NCBI RefSeq assembly: GCF_029931775.1
Contig: NC_079316.1
Span: 62,064,064 to 62,128,063 of the forward strand
DNA length: 64,000 nt
Direction of reading: 5' to 3'
Source of the DNA: Euleptes europaea
Lineage: Eukaryota > Chordata > Lepidosauria > Squamata > Sphaerodactylidae
Of this stretch, positions 48,001-60,000 are shown one piece after another (position 1 is the stretch's first letter; the number at the start of each line of letters is the position of its first letter). The notes under the pieces are model-generated. The model did no database searches and was not told the DNA's origin. It saw only the letters and a list, made by a program, of their open reading frames with translations. The position numbers were made by a program, and so were the translations under genes.

Positions 48001-51000
48001 GTTTTTACCTATTCTGATCATTTAGAATTGTTTAGGATGAAACTGAACCTTTCAAAGACACTTATTATAATCTTCTCCAATAGCCCTGTCCCAATGTCTG
48101 GGCACAATAGAGAGAAGTTTGGCTCCAATACTTAGCTGTGAGTTAATCTGTATACATATTGTCGGTATTAGGTTTTGGAAATCTAGGTCCAAATCCCTGC
48201 CAGCTTTAAAAGTCACTGAATGGCCTTGGGAAAATTCTTGTCTTTCAGCCTGGTTTACTTTCCTTGATAAGACTGTTTAACTAAGTAAAATTACCCCTAT
48301 CATCTCAATCCCCTTCAATGTGATGCAGATGTTACTGTCTATTAATAATAAGTGTTGTTGCTGCCAGTTCACTGCCCCCTCTTCCTTTCGTATAATCCAT
48401 ACTGTTACACAATGGGAGAATTGGAAACAAATCAAATTGTAGCTCTTAGGTTACAGTAACAATGCAAACCAGCAGGTGGAGCTGGGTTGTATTATGGAAT
48501 GTTCCCCGTGTATGGGTAAGAAAACGAATTCCTACGCATAGGCTGCAAATCTAAGAATGGCAAGATTCTAGAAGTATAAGCTTTTGAGAGTTAAAGCTCT
48601 CTTTGTTAGACATATCTGACAGAGCTTCTGGAAAGCTTATACTCCGAAAATCATGTTGGTCTCTTAAGGTGTTGCTGGACTCGAATCTATCTCTTCCACT
48701 GCAGAACGACACAATTATCCTGAAACACATGCCTGGAAGCAAACCCTTGAATACAATGGGGTTTACTTTTAAGCAGTCCTGCTTAGGATTACTTCCAGGG
48801 AAAATTAGTCTGTTAGGGAGAAATAAAGAAAGAAAGGCTAAAGAACATTTCTCCCTGACATCTAATTTTTGTTATCAATTGACACTATTGTATGGAAGAG
48901 CATTCCATATGCGAGCCTCTACCTGCAGTTTTAGTGGCACGTCCCACACGGGGCTTCTCTTTCACTTTAATAGCCCAGAGTATACTTGTTTCTTCGGTTT
49001 TTACTGTAGAGGAGTGGTGGTGCTTTGTTGTTGTTGTTTTCTAGTAGTTGCTGTAGTAAAGTATGCACTTAGTATTAATAGTGGTTATCATCCAAGGTAG
49101 TCCAGATGCAACCTGTGGACACCTATGTTCAAGGAGAAATGCACTCCTAATATAGTACAGAATCCTCAAATACTGTGAAAATGATATTGTTTTTAAGGAA
49201 TGTGGTGTTTTTCTATTTACATATTGTGTGTGTGTATCTCATTTTTGTGATTTAATGGGGGCTTTTATATGTATGGTGCCGTAGTTTAAAATGCAGGCCT
49301 CTAGAGCAAAGCTTCTTAAACTGTGGGTTGTGACCCCATATGGGGTCGTGTGACTGAATGTGGGGGTCACGACAAATTTGGCAACAGTAAAAGGTTTCTT
49401 TATGATTTATTATCAGTAAGTGTTTGGTTTGTATACCTATTTTATATATCTATATACCCCGGGTCGTGTAAACATTTCTCGGCCAAAAAGGGGTTGCGAG
49501 TGGAAAAAGTTTAAAAAGCCCTGCTCTGGAGTAAGAAAAGAAAGAGGGGGCTGGATGGGTGGTTGAAGTGTGTTATGATTGGTTGAGAGGTGTACCTAGG
49601 GGGCAGAGTTGGCAGGGTTTGTGTGAGAGGTGAGAGGAGCGTTGAGTGGGTAAAGCGATTGAGTGAGGTGCTGTGGAGTGTGAGTGAAATCTGTATTCTT
49701 TGTGGAAGTTATTAGCCTAAGTGGCAAGTGAGGAAAATAAGCCTTTGTGGCTAGGTCTATATAAGGATCTTTAGAGAAAGAACAAGAACATGGACCTATC
49801 TGAAACCATATTCATACAGATTATACTGACACCATTACACTACTTCTAAATAAACTCTCTGTTTAAGAGAACAGCTGTTTTATTTAGAGTAAAGGATTCC
49901 CTTTAACCTCAGAGCCATCCCCACACGCTGACCAGTCTGTCATTCTGCGAAATATAACTAAGCCATCCTGTTTTGGATTGTTGTTTTTTCAAGTAAGAAA
50001 TCTAAGGTGGCAGCGAAAATAAGTAGGAAGTGCTGAGGAAAGCAAGGAGGCAGCATCACGCGCATCATCTCAGCACACTGAAGAGGGGTGCCATTACATG
50101 TGTTACATATAAGGGGTCTCAGAAAGAAGGAAAAAGTTACAGGGAACATAAGAAGAATGTGATAATATGGATCAACATCAAAAGCTGTAGTTTACTGTTA
50201 ATGCATGTTTATACCAATACTATCATTACAAAGCAAATTTTTTGCTTTGATAGTACAAACAGCCTTGGCAGAGAGAATGTACATCTCCTAATAAAGATAA
50301 GCTGTATTGGTTAGAAACTACAGTAGGAATGTAGAGTTTAATTATATAAAAGTGAAGGAATGTCTTTGTTCTTTTTAATAGGGAAGGTTATTTAATAGTT
50401 AGTAAAAAGTGCTTTAGGTAAATCCTTTCCATAGAATTGTAGAATGTACCTTGGTTTTATATCGGCATAGTAAGAGCGATATTTTGGTTTCCTTAGGATT
50501 TTTCAATTCACCATATTTAAAATTTTCAGCGGTGCATCCACTTACATTTTTGGTAATAAGTTTATTGTTTGACTGAATATGAAATATTTCTGTAATAATT
50601 TATTTTCCAATTTGTCTTGTAGGAGCCATTATCTATCCTTAGACAATTAATAGCCACTGTGCTACAGTCAGTTCTTAGTCGTTGCCGTAATCCTGCATGT
50701 GATTATAAACTCACTGAGAATCTTATGTATGATTGTTCCTAGGACTAAGGAATGTATCGCGTGTTATGTAAAATCTCTCCATAAGTGCAGCTATTAATTG
50801 TAATTGCTTCTCTGTCTTTTCTTTGTTGTTTTTTCCCCTTACTTCCTCTTCCTCTTTCCCACAGTTTTCTCTTCATTTTGCCCTCTTCCTTTCATGATCT
50901 GCCTTCATTCTTCTTTGCTTGCTTCTAACCCCCCCCCCCCCATTTTTCAGTCTTGGTCTCAACTCCTCATCCCTCCTGATTGGCAACTTAGAACATATTT

Positions 51001-54000
51001 AATAGCAGTATACCAGGAAACCTTTGTTAATGTTATGAACAGAATGGGGAGTTAGTATTTCCTCATAATCTTTCAAAGTAGTAAAAGGATGTTACCCCAA
51101 GCCATCCTTTACATGCATGGAACTAGAATATTAATCTGCCTTAGTCAGTAATAAATGAGGATCAAAAGTTAGAATTTAGTGTAGCTTCCATTGCAAATGG
51201 CACTGGTGGGGGTCTGGAGATAAATTGGGCCAAGATATTCTGATTTCTTTCATTTTTGGCCCTGGAACTCCCCATGATCACCCTGAAGCTGGTGGACAAT
51301 TTTGAGATTCCTAGTTCTATTTTCTGATGAGTTATGCTTGCCCCAAATGGGCAGACAGCTGGACATGCGGATTCTTTTATTATCATAGATGCATGGTTAC
51401 AGCCAGCCAAGTGATTTGTTATGATATTTAATTTGGATCAGGGTCATATGAAGGCCCAGGTGGAATCTTTGGGGGGGCATGGTGGCTCTCGGCAGCCCTG
51501 CACCTTACTACTCACTTCCTTGGAAAAACTAATTTCCTAGGTTGCCTAGTGGCTTGGATGCTGATGTAGCAACATTCAAGTTTCCCTCATTTTGCTGCAA
51601 CAGCCAGGTAAGCCGGTGAATGATTGCAGAAGGGAGGGATTCTTCTCCAGCTCAGGTCACAATCTAAGCTGGGGAAGAACTTTTGACACTTGATTCAGTA
51701 TACAGTGGTGCATGATGAGTACACCAAGGGCTGAGACTAAATTGGCAGTTCCCACCAGTTCCACCTTCCCACTGCACAACCTACTCATGTCATTCCTCAG
51801 GCTCTCTCCTTCCAGGAGCAGCACTCCATGGATATCAGTGGGAGGGGGAAGCCAAGAAAGTTCCATTCCAGTGAAGGAAAATTCAGTCTGGCGTATACTC
51901 ACAATTTCAGTGGAGTATACTCACAAGCAGATAAGCAGGTCTCTAGGAATTATCTAAATAAAACCAAGTAAATGAATAATCGTGCATCAGATTGCAGCCC
52001 TGGAGTCGCTGGTGTTATTACATTCAAATGTTAGTTCCTAACAATGTCCACCAGACTGCACTCTGTTTTCGTAGTAGTTGGTTAGAATGGATAAACTGTT
52101 AATTTTCGGGGGGGGGAGATATTTGCGAGTTGTTTATTTTTCAGGAAACAAAGTTTTAGGGAATGACGACTCCACATTAGTTTTTCAGCGCTATTAATTT
52201 TATAAATAGCAACCAAAGGAAATGAGCACAACTCGGTGTACTATGTTTTATAATTAGTGCACATTATTGAACACTGCTATGTAATTAGTGCACGCTTATT
52301 CCTGTGTCACATTCCTTATTTTACAAGTTTTAATTTAGGGGAGAACCCTTTCTTCACTTATGAGATCTTGAAGCAACATAGGACAGGACTAGGTTGGTAA
52401 TTAATACCTCTCGTTTCCTTATGTCACACGCCTGACTCTGTCATCACTTTCACTAGACAAGGCAGGCTGTGAAGGTGTAGGCCACTTCCTCAGAGGAAAT
52501 TATAACAGCTTCCTCTCCCTTCCTTTTCCCCTATTCCACATAGGAAAAATGCAGGGGGAATTGTACTTCTAAGAAATGCAATTTCGTCTGCTTCTGAATC
52601 ACAGGATCACATCCTGGTTCGAAAATTAGAATTTAGCCTAGTTTTGATAGAAGATGGGCTTCTGGGCAGAGCTTCTTTTGTTTGGCAATTCGGAAATTTT
52701 AAATCTGTGCAACATGATTTACGTTACTGGGAAATACAAGTGAATTTGCAAGGATTGGGTCGGAATCAGACGGTGTTGGATGTTTTTGCTGATTCCCGCT
52801 TCTCACTACTGACCCTCTTGCTATTGTGGGGCTCCTTCCTCAAAGGCTCCTATCCCTCAGGAGCAGCATTTTGTGGAGTTCAGTGGGCTGCAGTGGGAGG
52901 GGGCAGGCAGGAAAGTTCCATTCTGCTGATAGAAAGTCTGCATACAACCCATTGCTATTTTCTAAATTTTAACAAATACAATACCTTTATTGGCATCTTG
53001 AAATAATAAAACACGCCGAACAGCCGGCTAAAATAGGTTAAGATCATTCTTGTTATTCATTAGTAGTGATAGTTTATCAATTAAGAATTTTAACAGTAGT
53101 TAGAATGTATCATGCAGGTTTGTAAATTCACCCTAAGTAATTAAGTACTATGGAGAAAGTGTGGACACAGGTGAAAAGGGGTGAATCCAGCAACTTTGAA
53201 TTTTTCATCAGTGATGTGTCTTACGAAAAAACGAACTATGGTGATTAAATTGTTTAAAAATACATGTGCCCTCTCAAATAAAACCAATCTCTGGTTTTTA
53301 AAAGTTAGCTTTACATTCTCACTCACATCGTGGTCAGCAGCATTAGCAAAGGCTTCACACCTTTGACATGGTATGACTGCTGTTTGAGTGACAGATTAAG
53401 GATGTGATTTGAGTAATTTCTGGAGAGAATTAGCATGGTTTTAAGCCAGCGTTAGAGTTGATTGTAGGTACCATTTGTCTGTGCTTATATAAATTAATGT
53501 AACTTTATTAACTAATAAATATGAGGGTCTGCTTTTTACTATTAAATGTGGTTTGCTTTTTTAGTGACAGAAGTAGACTCACCCATTGCCATTTTCACTG
53601 ATGCTGTGCTGTCTGTAGTTTCAGGAACCCATGAAGGTGATGTTCTGTGGATTGCCATGGCAGGCACACATCAAATATGGGCCCTCATATTGGAGAGTGG
53701 AAAGCTACCCAAAGGAAGGTAAGCTAGAATGTTAGACTGGTCAACAGAACCTCTTGTCAGCAATTGATAAGCAGAATATATTGTCCATTTAGGTGTAATT
53801 TCTGGTTATATCTTTCTATATTCTCATTTCAACATATGCTGTTAACTTACCCAGACTCCTCAGGAAAACACCTAAACAATTTTGATTAATTTGTATTACT
53901 GAAGCTCCTGCTTCTACCAAAACAGGTATAGTTTTTGGTTGGCATTTTTTGCTTTGTGTAACTGGAAAGTCAGGAAGGAGAGGGGAAAGAAAGAAATGCC

Positions 54001-57000
54001 AGCTGGTATTCTTAGTGGAGCTTCAGTAGCAGCAGAAAAGTCTTAATACTCCACAGTTTTGATGACACTAAAAAAAATATTTATTCTCTGTTCTAAGAAT
54101 TCCAGTTATTGCCTTATAAATAAACTCATAAAGTATAATTTGGTGTTATGTTGTACTTTATTTTGAGAGATGCACCAAAAACTTTGGATTATGGTTCTGT
54201 TGCAATAGTTTCCAGTTGTTGTTGTTGGTTTTTTGTTTAATGTGGTCCATTTTCTCCTTAGTGACTTAAAGAAAGGAACCTGCCTCCGCTTTGCTGGGAG
54301 TGGCAATGAAGAGAACCGAAACAACGCGTATCCCCACAAAGCAGGCTTTGCCCAGCCTTCTGGTCTCTCCCTTGCTGCTGAGGGGCCTTGGAACTGTCTT
54401 TTTGTAGCTGACAGCGAGAGTAGTACTGTGCGAACCATCTCAATGAAAGATGGAGCTGTGAAGCATCTTGTAGGAGGAGAGAGAGACCCAATGGTAATAA
54501 TCTGTATGGGGGGTATGTGCTGTTTTTGCCTCCAGTCCTATTCAAGCCTAATTTACCAAGTAGGTTCATGGTGTGGTCACTTAATTTGGCTATTCATATC
54601 TTAAATGTATTGAAGGAGTGTCTCTTTCTCAGCTAGGATAGCATTTGGTAATACAAATGTTGGTCACTGGGAAAATGCTACTTAACCATGACCTGCCTTT
54701 CCAAAGTCTTACAGTTGCTTTGTATGTGTTGGATGGAGATGATCACGAAATTCCAGGTAGCGCGTTGTTGCAGCTTTTCTAAGGCTACACTGAGGAAAAG
54801 GAGAATTTTCTTGTTCACCTCCCCTTTCCCCAGCCACATATGTAGAGGCACAACTAGCAGAGATGGTTAATGCATTAGGAAGAGTTCCATTTGTTGCAGA
54901 ATAAAAAGATAGTGGTAAAAGCCATTACAAGGAAGAACTATCGATAAGTGGCCTCAAATGCCTTTTAAACAGAACGGCAATAGATAAATGAAAATTAAGT
55001 AAGGATATAGACAGACACCCCAAACAGCAGAAAGAAGAATTCTTTTCAGAATTTTGTGGCTGGGGAAAATACAGTGGTTCAGATGCCGAAAGACCATGTA
55101 GTACAAGTACTCACAGCAGGTAGAGAAACTGCATGTTTCAATGCTCCTGCTGTAACTGGAAGTCAGGGTTTAAGGCCATTCATAACTGATGTTTCTTCAA
55201 GGATTCAACTTTAGATGGACAGGGAGATTTTTACATGAAGCATCATGTTCTTCTAAGTGTTTGAGCTGGTGCTGGGAATTTTATGTAGGAAGGGTTTCCC
55301 TGGTGAGTGATGTAGTGATCATCACTAGCAATGGATCTAAGAAATAATTCACACATTCCACCAAATAACAGTCACTTGACAACATTTGGCAAGTTCACAT
55401 TTGATTTGGATTTGTGTCGATAGCTCAGAAAAAATATTCCTATATTTTGTCCTGTTTTTGTGGTTAGGAACGAACATTCATGTTCTAGAAGGTTGTATGA
55501 AAAAACCCTCTAATGACAGATTTTTTTCCCTTGGAAAAAAGAATTTATTTGCCTTTGGTGACGTTGATGGAGCTGGGATAAATGCAAAGCTGCAGCATCC
55601 CCTAGGAGTAGCCTGGGACAGGAGACGAAACCTCCTTTATGTTGCAGATTCCTATAATCATAAGGTGAGCCTGCATAATGAATTACTCTAAGCAATATGC
55701 ATTTCATATAATTATCACTACTAGGAAGTCTGGTGCCAGATATTCAGTTGTATAAAAACTGTGTTTGTCAGAGTAGACAAATGTATGTACTTTAGTTTGT
55801 AAATTCTTACAGTTGCTTTATGGTTTTTCCTGCCTCTCTTTTGCAGAAATCTCAGTAAAACCACTTGAAATCATTAACCATTTAATAAGTGTGCATGAGT
55901 ATACATACTAGTAAATAACATTTGAATGTCCTGCTGCTGTTGATCGGGATTGTCTTTCTAATGTATTGTAATGGAATGTAGCAAAAAGGGAGGACGGTTA
56001 GATATTTGTATAAACATACAAACATTCTCAGTGAAGATAAAGGGCATGCTCAGGCAGGTTCACATTTCACTCCAACTACAAAAGTGTTTCCAAGTGCAGT
56101 TCTTTGTTTCCACTCACACCCCCTGAGTGAATAGTTGGCATTCCCTGATATGGGGGAAAGTAAAGAAGTACACTTAGTGACGGTGTTGAGGTTTCATGTC
56201 AGATGTCTTCTGAAACTTAACAAGTTCTGCTGTTCTACAAAGGTTTTTTCAGATTTCAGCTTAGGGACCACTGGGAATAGAACCGGTCACTTAGCTCCAT
56301 CACTTTGTATAGCCATACCCTTGATTCCATTTCTTTCGATCATGTCTGAATGTGGAGAAGAGAGAACAATCATACAGGGGAGGGAGAAAGTTAAAGTCAG
56401 TCTCACCTTCTGAAGTAGGCATCTGAATATAAGAGACATGCACATCAGTAAATGCAAGTTTGCACATACATTTTATATGTTGATGTGTATCCATCAAACA
56501 ACAAACATGTAAACACTGAAAATATGGTAGGTGAAGTGTGGTTAACAGAATGTCAGACTGTGACTGGTGAGTCCTGTGTTCAAATTCCCGCTCAGCCTCA
56601 AAAGTCTGATTGGATGGCCTTAGGCTAGTCACATGTTCTCGGTTTAACCTGTCTCACAGAGATCTTGTGAGAATAAAGATGGGAACCCAGGCTCCACCTT
56701 ATACTCCTTATAGAATTAAAATTGTCATGAATAAGACAAAAATCTTTACTGACCACATGGCTATGATCACCATATGCCAGTCAATCTTATTTAATGGCTC
56801 TCTCATGACTTCAGTTGTGTGAACTAATTGGGTTGTCATTAACCAGTTTAGTACTTTGTGCAGCTTGATTGTAGCTTTAATTTTATTAGTGATAAAATAC
56901 TTTGTTTCAAACCTCCTGGTTGTGCAGTCCTTGCAGTTCCATCATCTTTATGGTGATTCAAGTTTGAATCTTGAACTGGGAGTTCAGACTTGCTAGTTCC

Positions 57001-60000
57001 TTCTAAAACTCTCACTGTTATGACTCTTATGATAAAGTAAAACAAATATTCTTTCATGATTTACGAAGTTTTCTTCTTTTTCTCCCCCTCCAGATTAAAT
57101 TTGTAGATCCTAAAATGAAAAATTGTGCTACACTGGCAGGTACAGGAGAAGCAGGCAATGTCATCGGCTCCAACTTCACTTCATCAACTTTTAATGAACC
57201 CGGAGGCCTGTGCGTCGAAGAGGGAGGGTGTTTGCTCTATGTTGCCGACACAAACAATCATCAAATTAAAGTGCTAGATTTAGAAACCCAAATCGTTTCC
57301 CTGGTAAGTCACTGTTATAAAACTTTATATGGCAGTTTATACTCAGAATAAATTATTTGAGCTGTGTTTTCTTTCATCATCTCTCCTAACGCAACTGCCT
57401 GAGTGGCATGAAACATAGCTGATGTATGTGTTCCTTGCAGTAAATGCATTCCTATGATGTTTTATAATGGTCTGGCAAACAGGACAGCGTTTGTGTTGAG
57501 GATATCCTGTTAGGCTTAAAATAAATGTTCCATCTGTTTGAGAGGCTGGGGAAGGACAGTAGGGCAATTAACATGAGCAGAGTCGCTCAGAACCTTTTAG
57601 AATTGGTTCAATATAGGGACCATGCCCCTGCTTAGTGTATTTGCTGCATGACCTTGATCCTACTCCATGGTATGTCTGAGGTTAAGGATAGTACTAATTG
57701 TAGAATTCAGAGAGAGCCTACTCTGGATGGAGTTCTGTTCCCTGGTTTGCCCTCCCTGATGCTTCCTCAAGAACTGTGATCTGGCCCCAATGATCCATAA
57801 TGTGGTCGCTTGCAGGCTCAATTGCTATAATGTAATAATTGCCCTTGAAGGGAGTTCAAAAACTTCATTTAGTCCAGTATGCAAAGGCAAGCTTGCTTGT
57901 TGGAGTAGACTATAGGCAGCATATTGTTCCAGTAGTCCCAATTCCTTGGCTCCATCATCAACCAAAAGGGAGACTGCAGCCAAGAAATCAGAAGGAGATT
58001 GAGATTGGGAAAGGCAGCCATGAAAGAGCTAAAAATGATTCTGAAGTATAAAGATGTGTCATTGGCCACCAAGATCAAGTTAATTCATGCAATCGTATTC
58101 CCTATTACTATGTGTGGGTGTGAAAGCTGGACATTGAAGAAAGCTGATAGGAAGAAAGTAGATTCCTTTAAAGTGTGGTGTTGGAGGAGAGTGTTACGGA
58201 TACCGTGGACTGCCAAAAAAAACAAATCAGTGGGTTATAGATTAACTCAAGCCTGAACTGACCCAAGAAGTTAAAATGACTAAACTGAGGCTATCATATT
58301 TTGGTCACATGAGACAACAAGAGTCACTGGAAAAGACAGTCATGCTAGGAAAAGTTGTGGGCAGCCGGAAAAGAAGAAGACCCAACAAGAGATGGACTGA
58401 CTCAATAAAGGAAGCCACAGCCCTCAATTTGCAAGACCTGAGCAAGGCTGTCAAAGATAGGACATTCTGGAAGACTTTCATTCATAGGGTAGCCATGAGT
58501 CGGAAGCGACTTGACGGCACTTAACATACATCACACACACATTTGAATAAATTGCTTTCTATACAATGTTTTTTAAAAAAAATAATTTTTAACTTTATTT
58601 TTTTAAACCCAAATAAAATGCAATACAAGAGTCTAGAACAGAAAATAACTAAAAACATCAACAAGAAGATATACAAGCACAAACTAACTGTATATTTTGT
58701 ACCAAAAGAAATTCCATTTTACAAACGTTTTGGACTCTTGGCCATGTATAAGTCGCATTAGTTTACTCAGATGAATATACTCTGATAGCTTCTCCAGCAA
58801 CTCCTCCTTCTTTGGGATAATGTTTTTCTTCCGGTTTTGGGCAAGAATTAACCTTGCCGATGTTACTGCATCAAGCACAAATTCATGGTCTTCTTTTGGA
58901 AGAAAATCCAAGCAAGTCAACAAGAAAACCTTAGGGGCGTCATGGTATCTCTTTCTTTATACCTTGTGATATCACCATAGTAATCATGTCCCAGAATTCT
59001 ACTGCTCTGCTGCATTCCTACCATAGGGTCGCCATGAGTCAGAAGTGACTTGACGGCACTTAACACACACAGTCCCAATTCTAGTCCCTATTCAGGGTGT
59101 GTTTTTTTTTTAACCTCTAAAATCCTTTACAGCCTAGGACCTGGATATTTAAAGAACCACCTGCTTCCATACAGTCCTGCCTGGATATTGGATTTTGCAT
59201 TTCAGGCCCTTGTCCCTGTCCGCGTGTCTTCTGAGGTAAGGCAGGTGGCCATGAAGGATAAATCCTTTTCAGTGGTTGCTAAAGTTGCTCACAGGGCTAG
59301 AGAACAATGTTCTACCCCTTTAATAGACTTACTGTGCAGAAATGAGCAGCTGAAGTTTTTTCATGGCATGGAGATAAATAACATTTGGTAAACAACATCC
59401 CATTAACGTTTTTTTCTCCAGGCAGTTGGCAACCCTAGTGTTTTCTCCCTAGCTTTGGATGCCTTCCCATGTTCCTTTTGCCTTTATTTGACAGTTTTTT
59501 AAAAAAATGGTGTGTTGTTCCTGCTTGTTAGTTTCTGTGTTGTTCTTGTTGTTTTCAGTGTATTTAAGGTTTTCAGTTGGTAAAAACTTAAATAAGTTGC
59601 TGCGTCTGGTTTTAAATATTGTGACTCTGCTACTTTTATTTTACAAATTTGATTACATTTCATTTTTAAACCTGCCTGAAAATGTGTTGGGTTTTAGTAT
59701 ATTTGGTGGGTGATACTTTATTAATGATTATATTTGGTTTGTTGTTTAGTTTTAAAAAAATTGTTACTGGCTCATGCGCTGTGGTGGAGAGGCGTATACA
59801 AATATTTTAAATAAATAAAAAGAGAGCTCCACAATTTATGAGCAGCCACTGAGAAGGCTTTTCACCCAGGTCCCTGCAAGACACATCTGTGACAGTGTGG
59901 GCCCCTGTAGAAGCCCCTGGGATGAATTCAGAATACAGACAGGAACATATGGGTAGAGATGGTCTCTTCCAACTGAAGCTGCTTAGGGCTTTAAAAGTCA

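Noticed and set aside
50790-50960. Strong acceptor-like polypyrimidine tract ending in tttttcag
   Set aside because: No sequence after it continues NHLRC2, and exon 5 joins exon 6 in phase without it.
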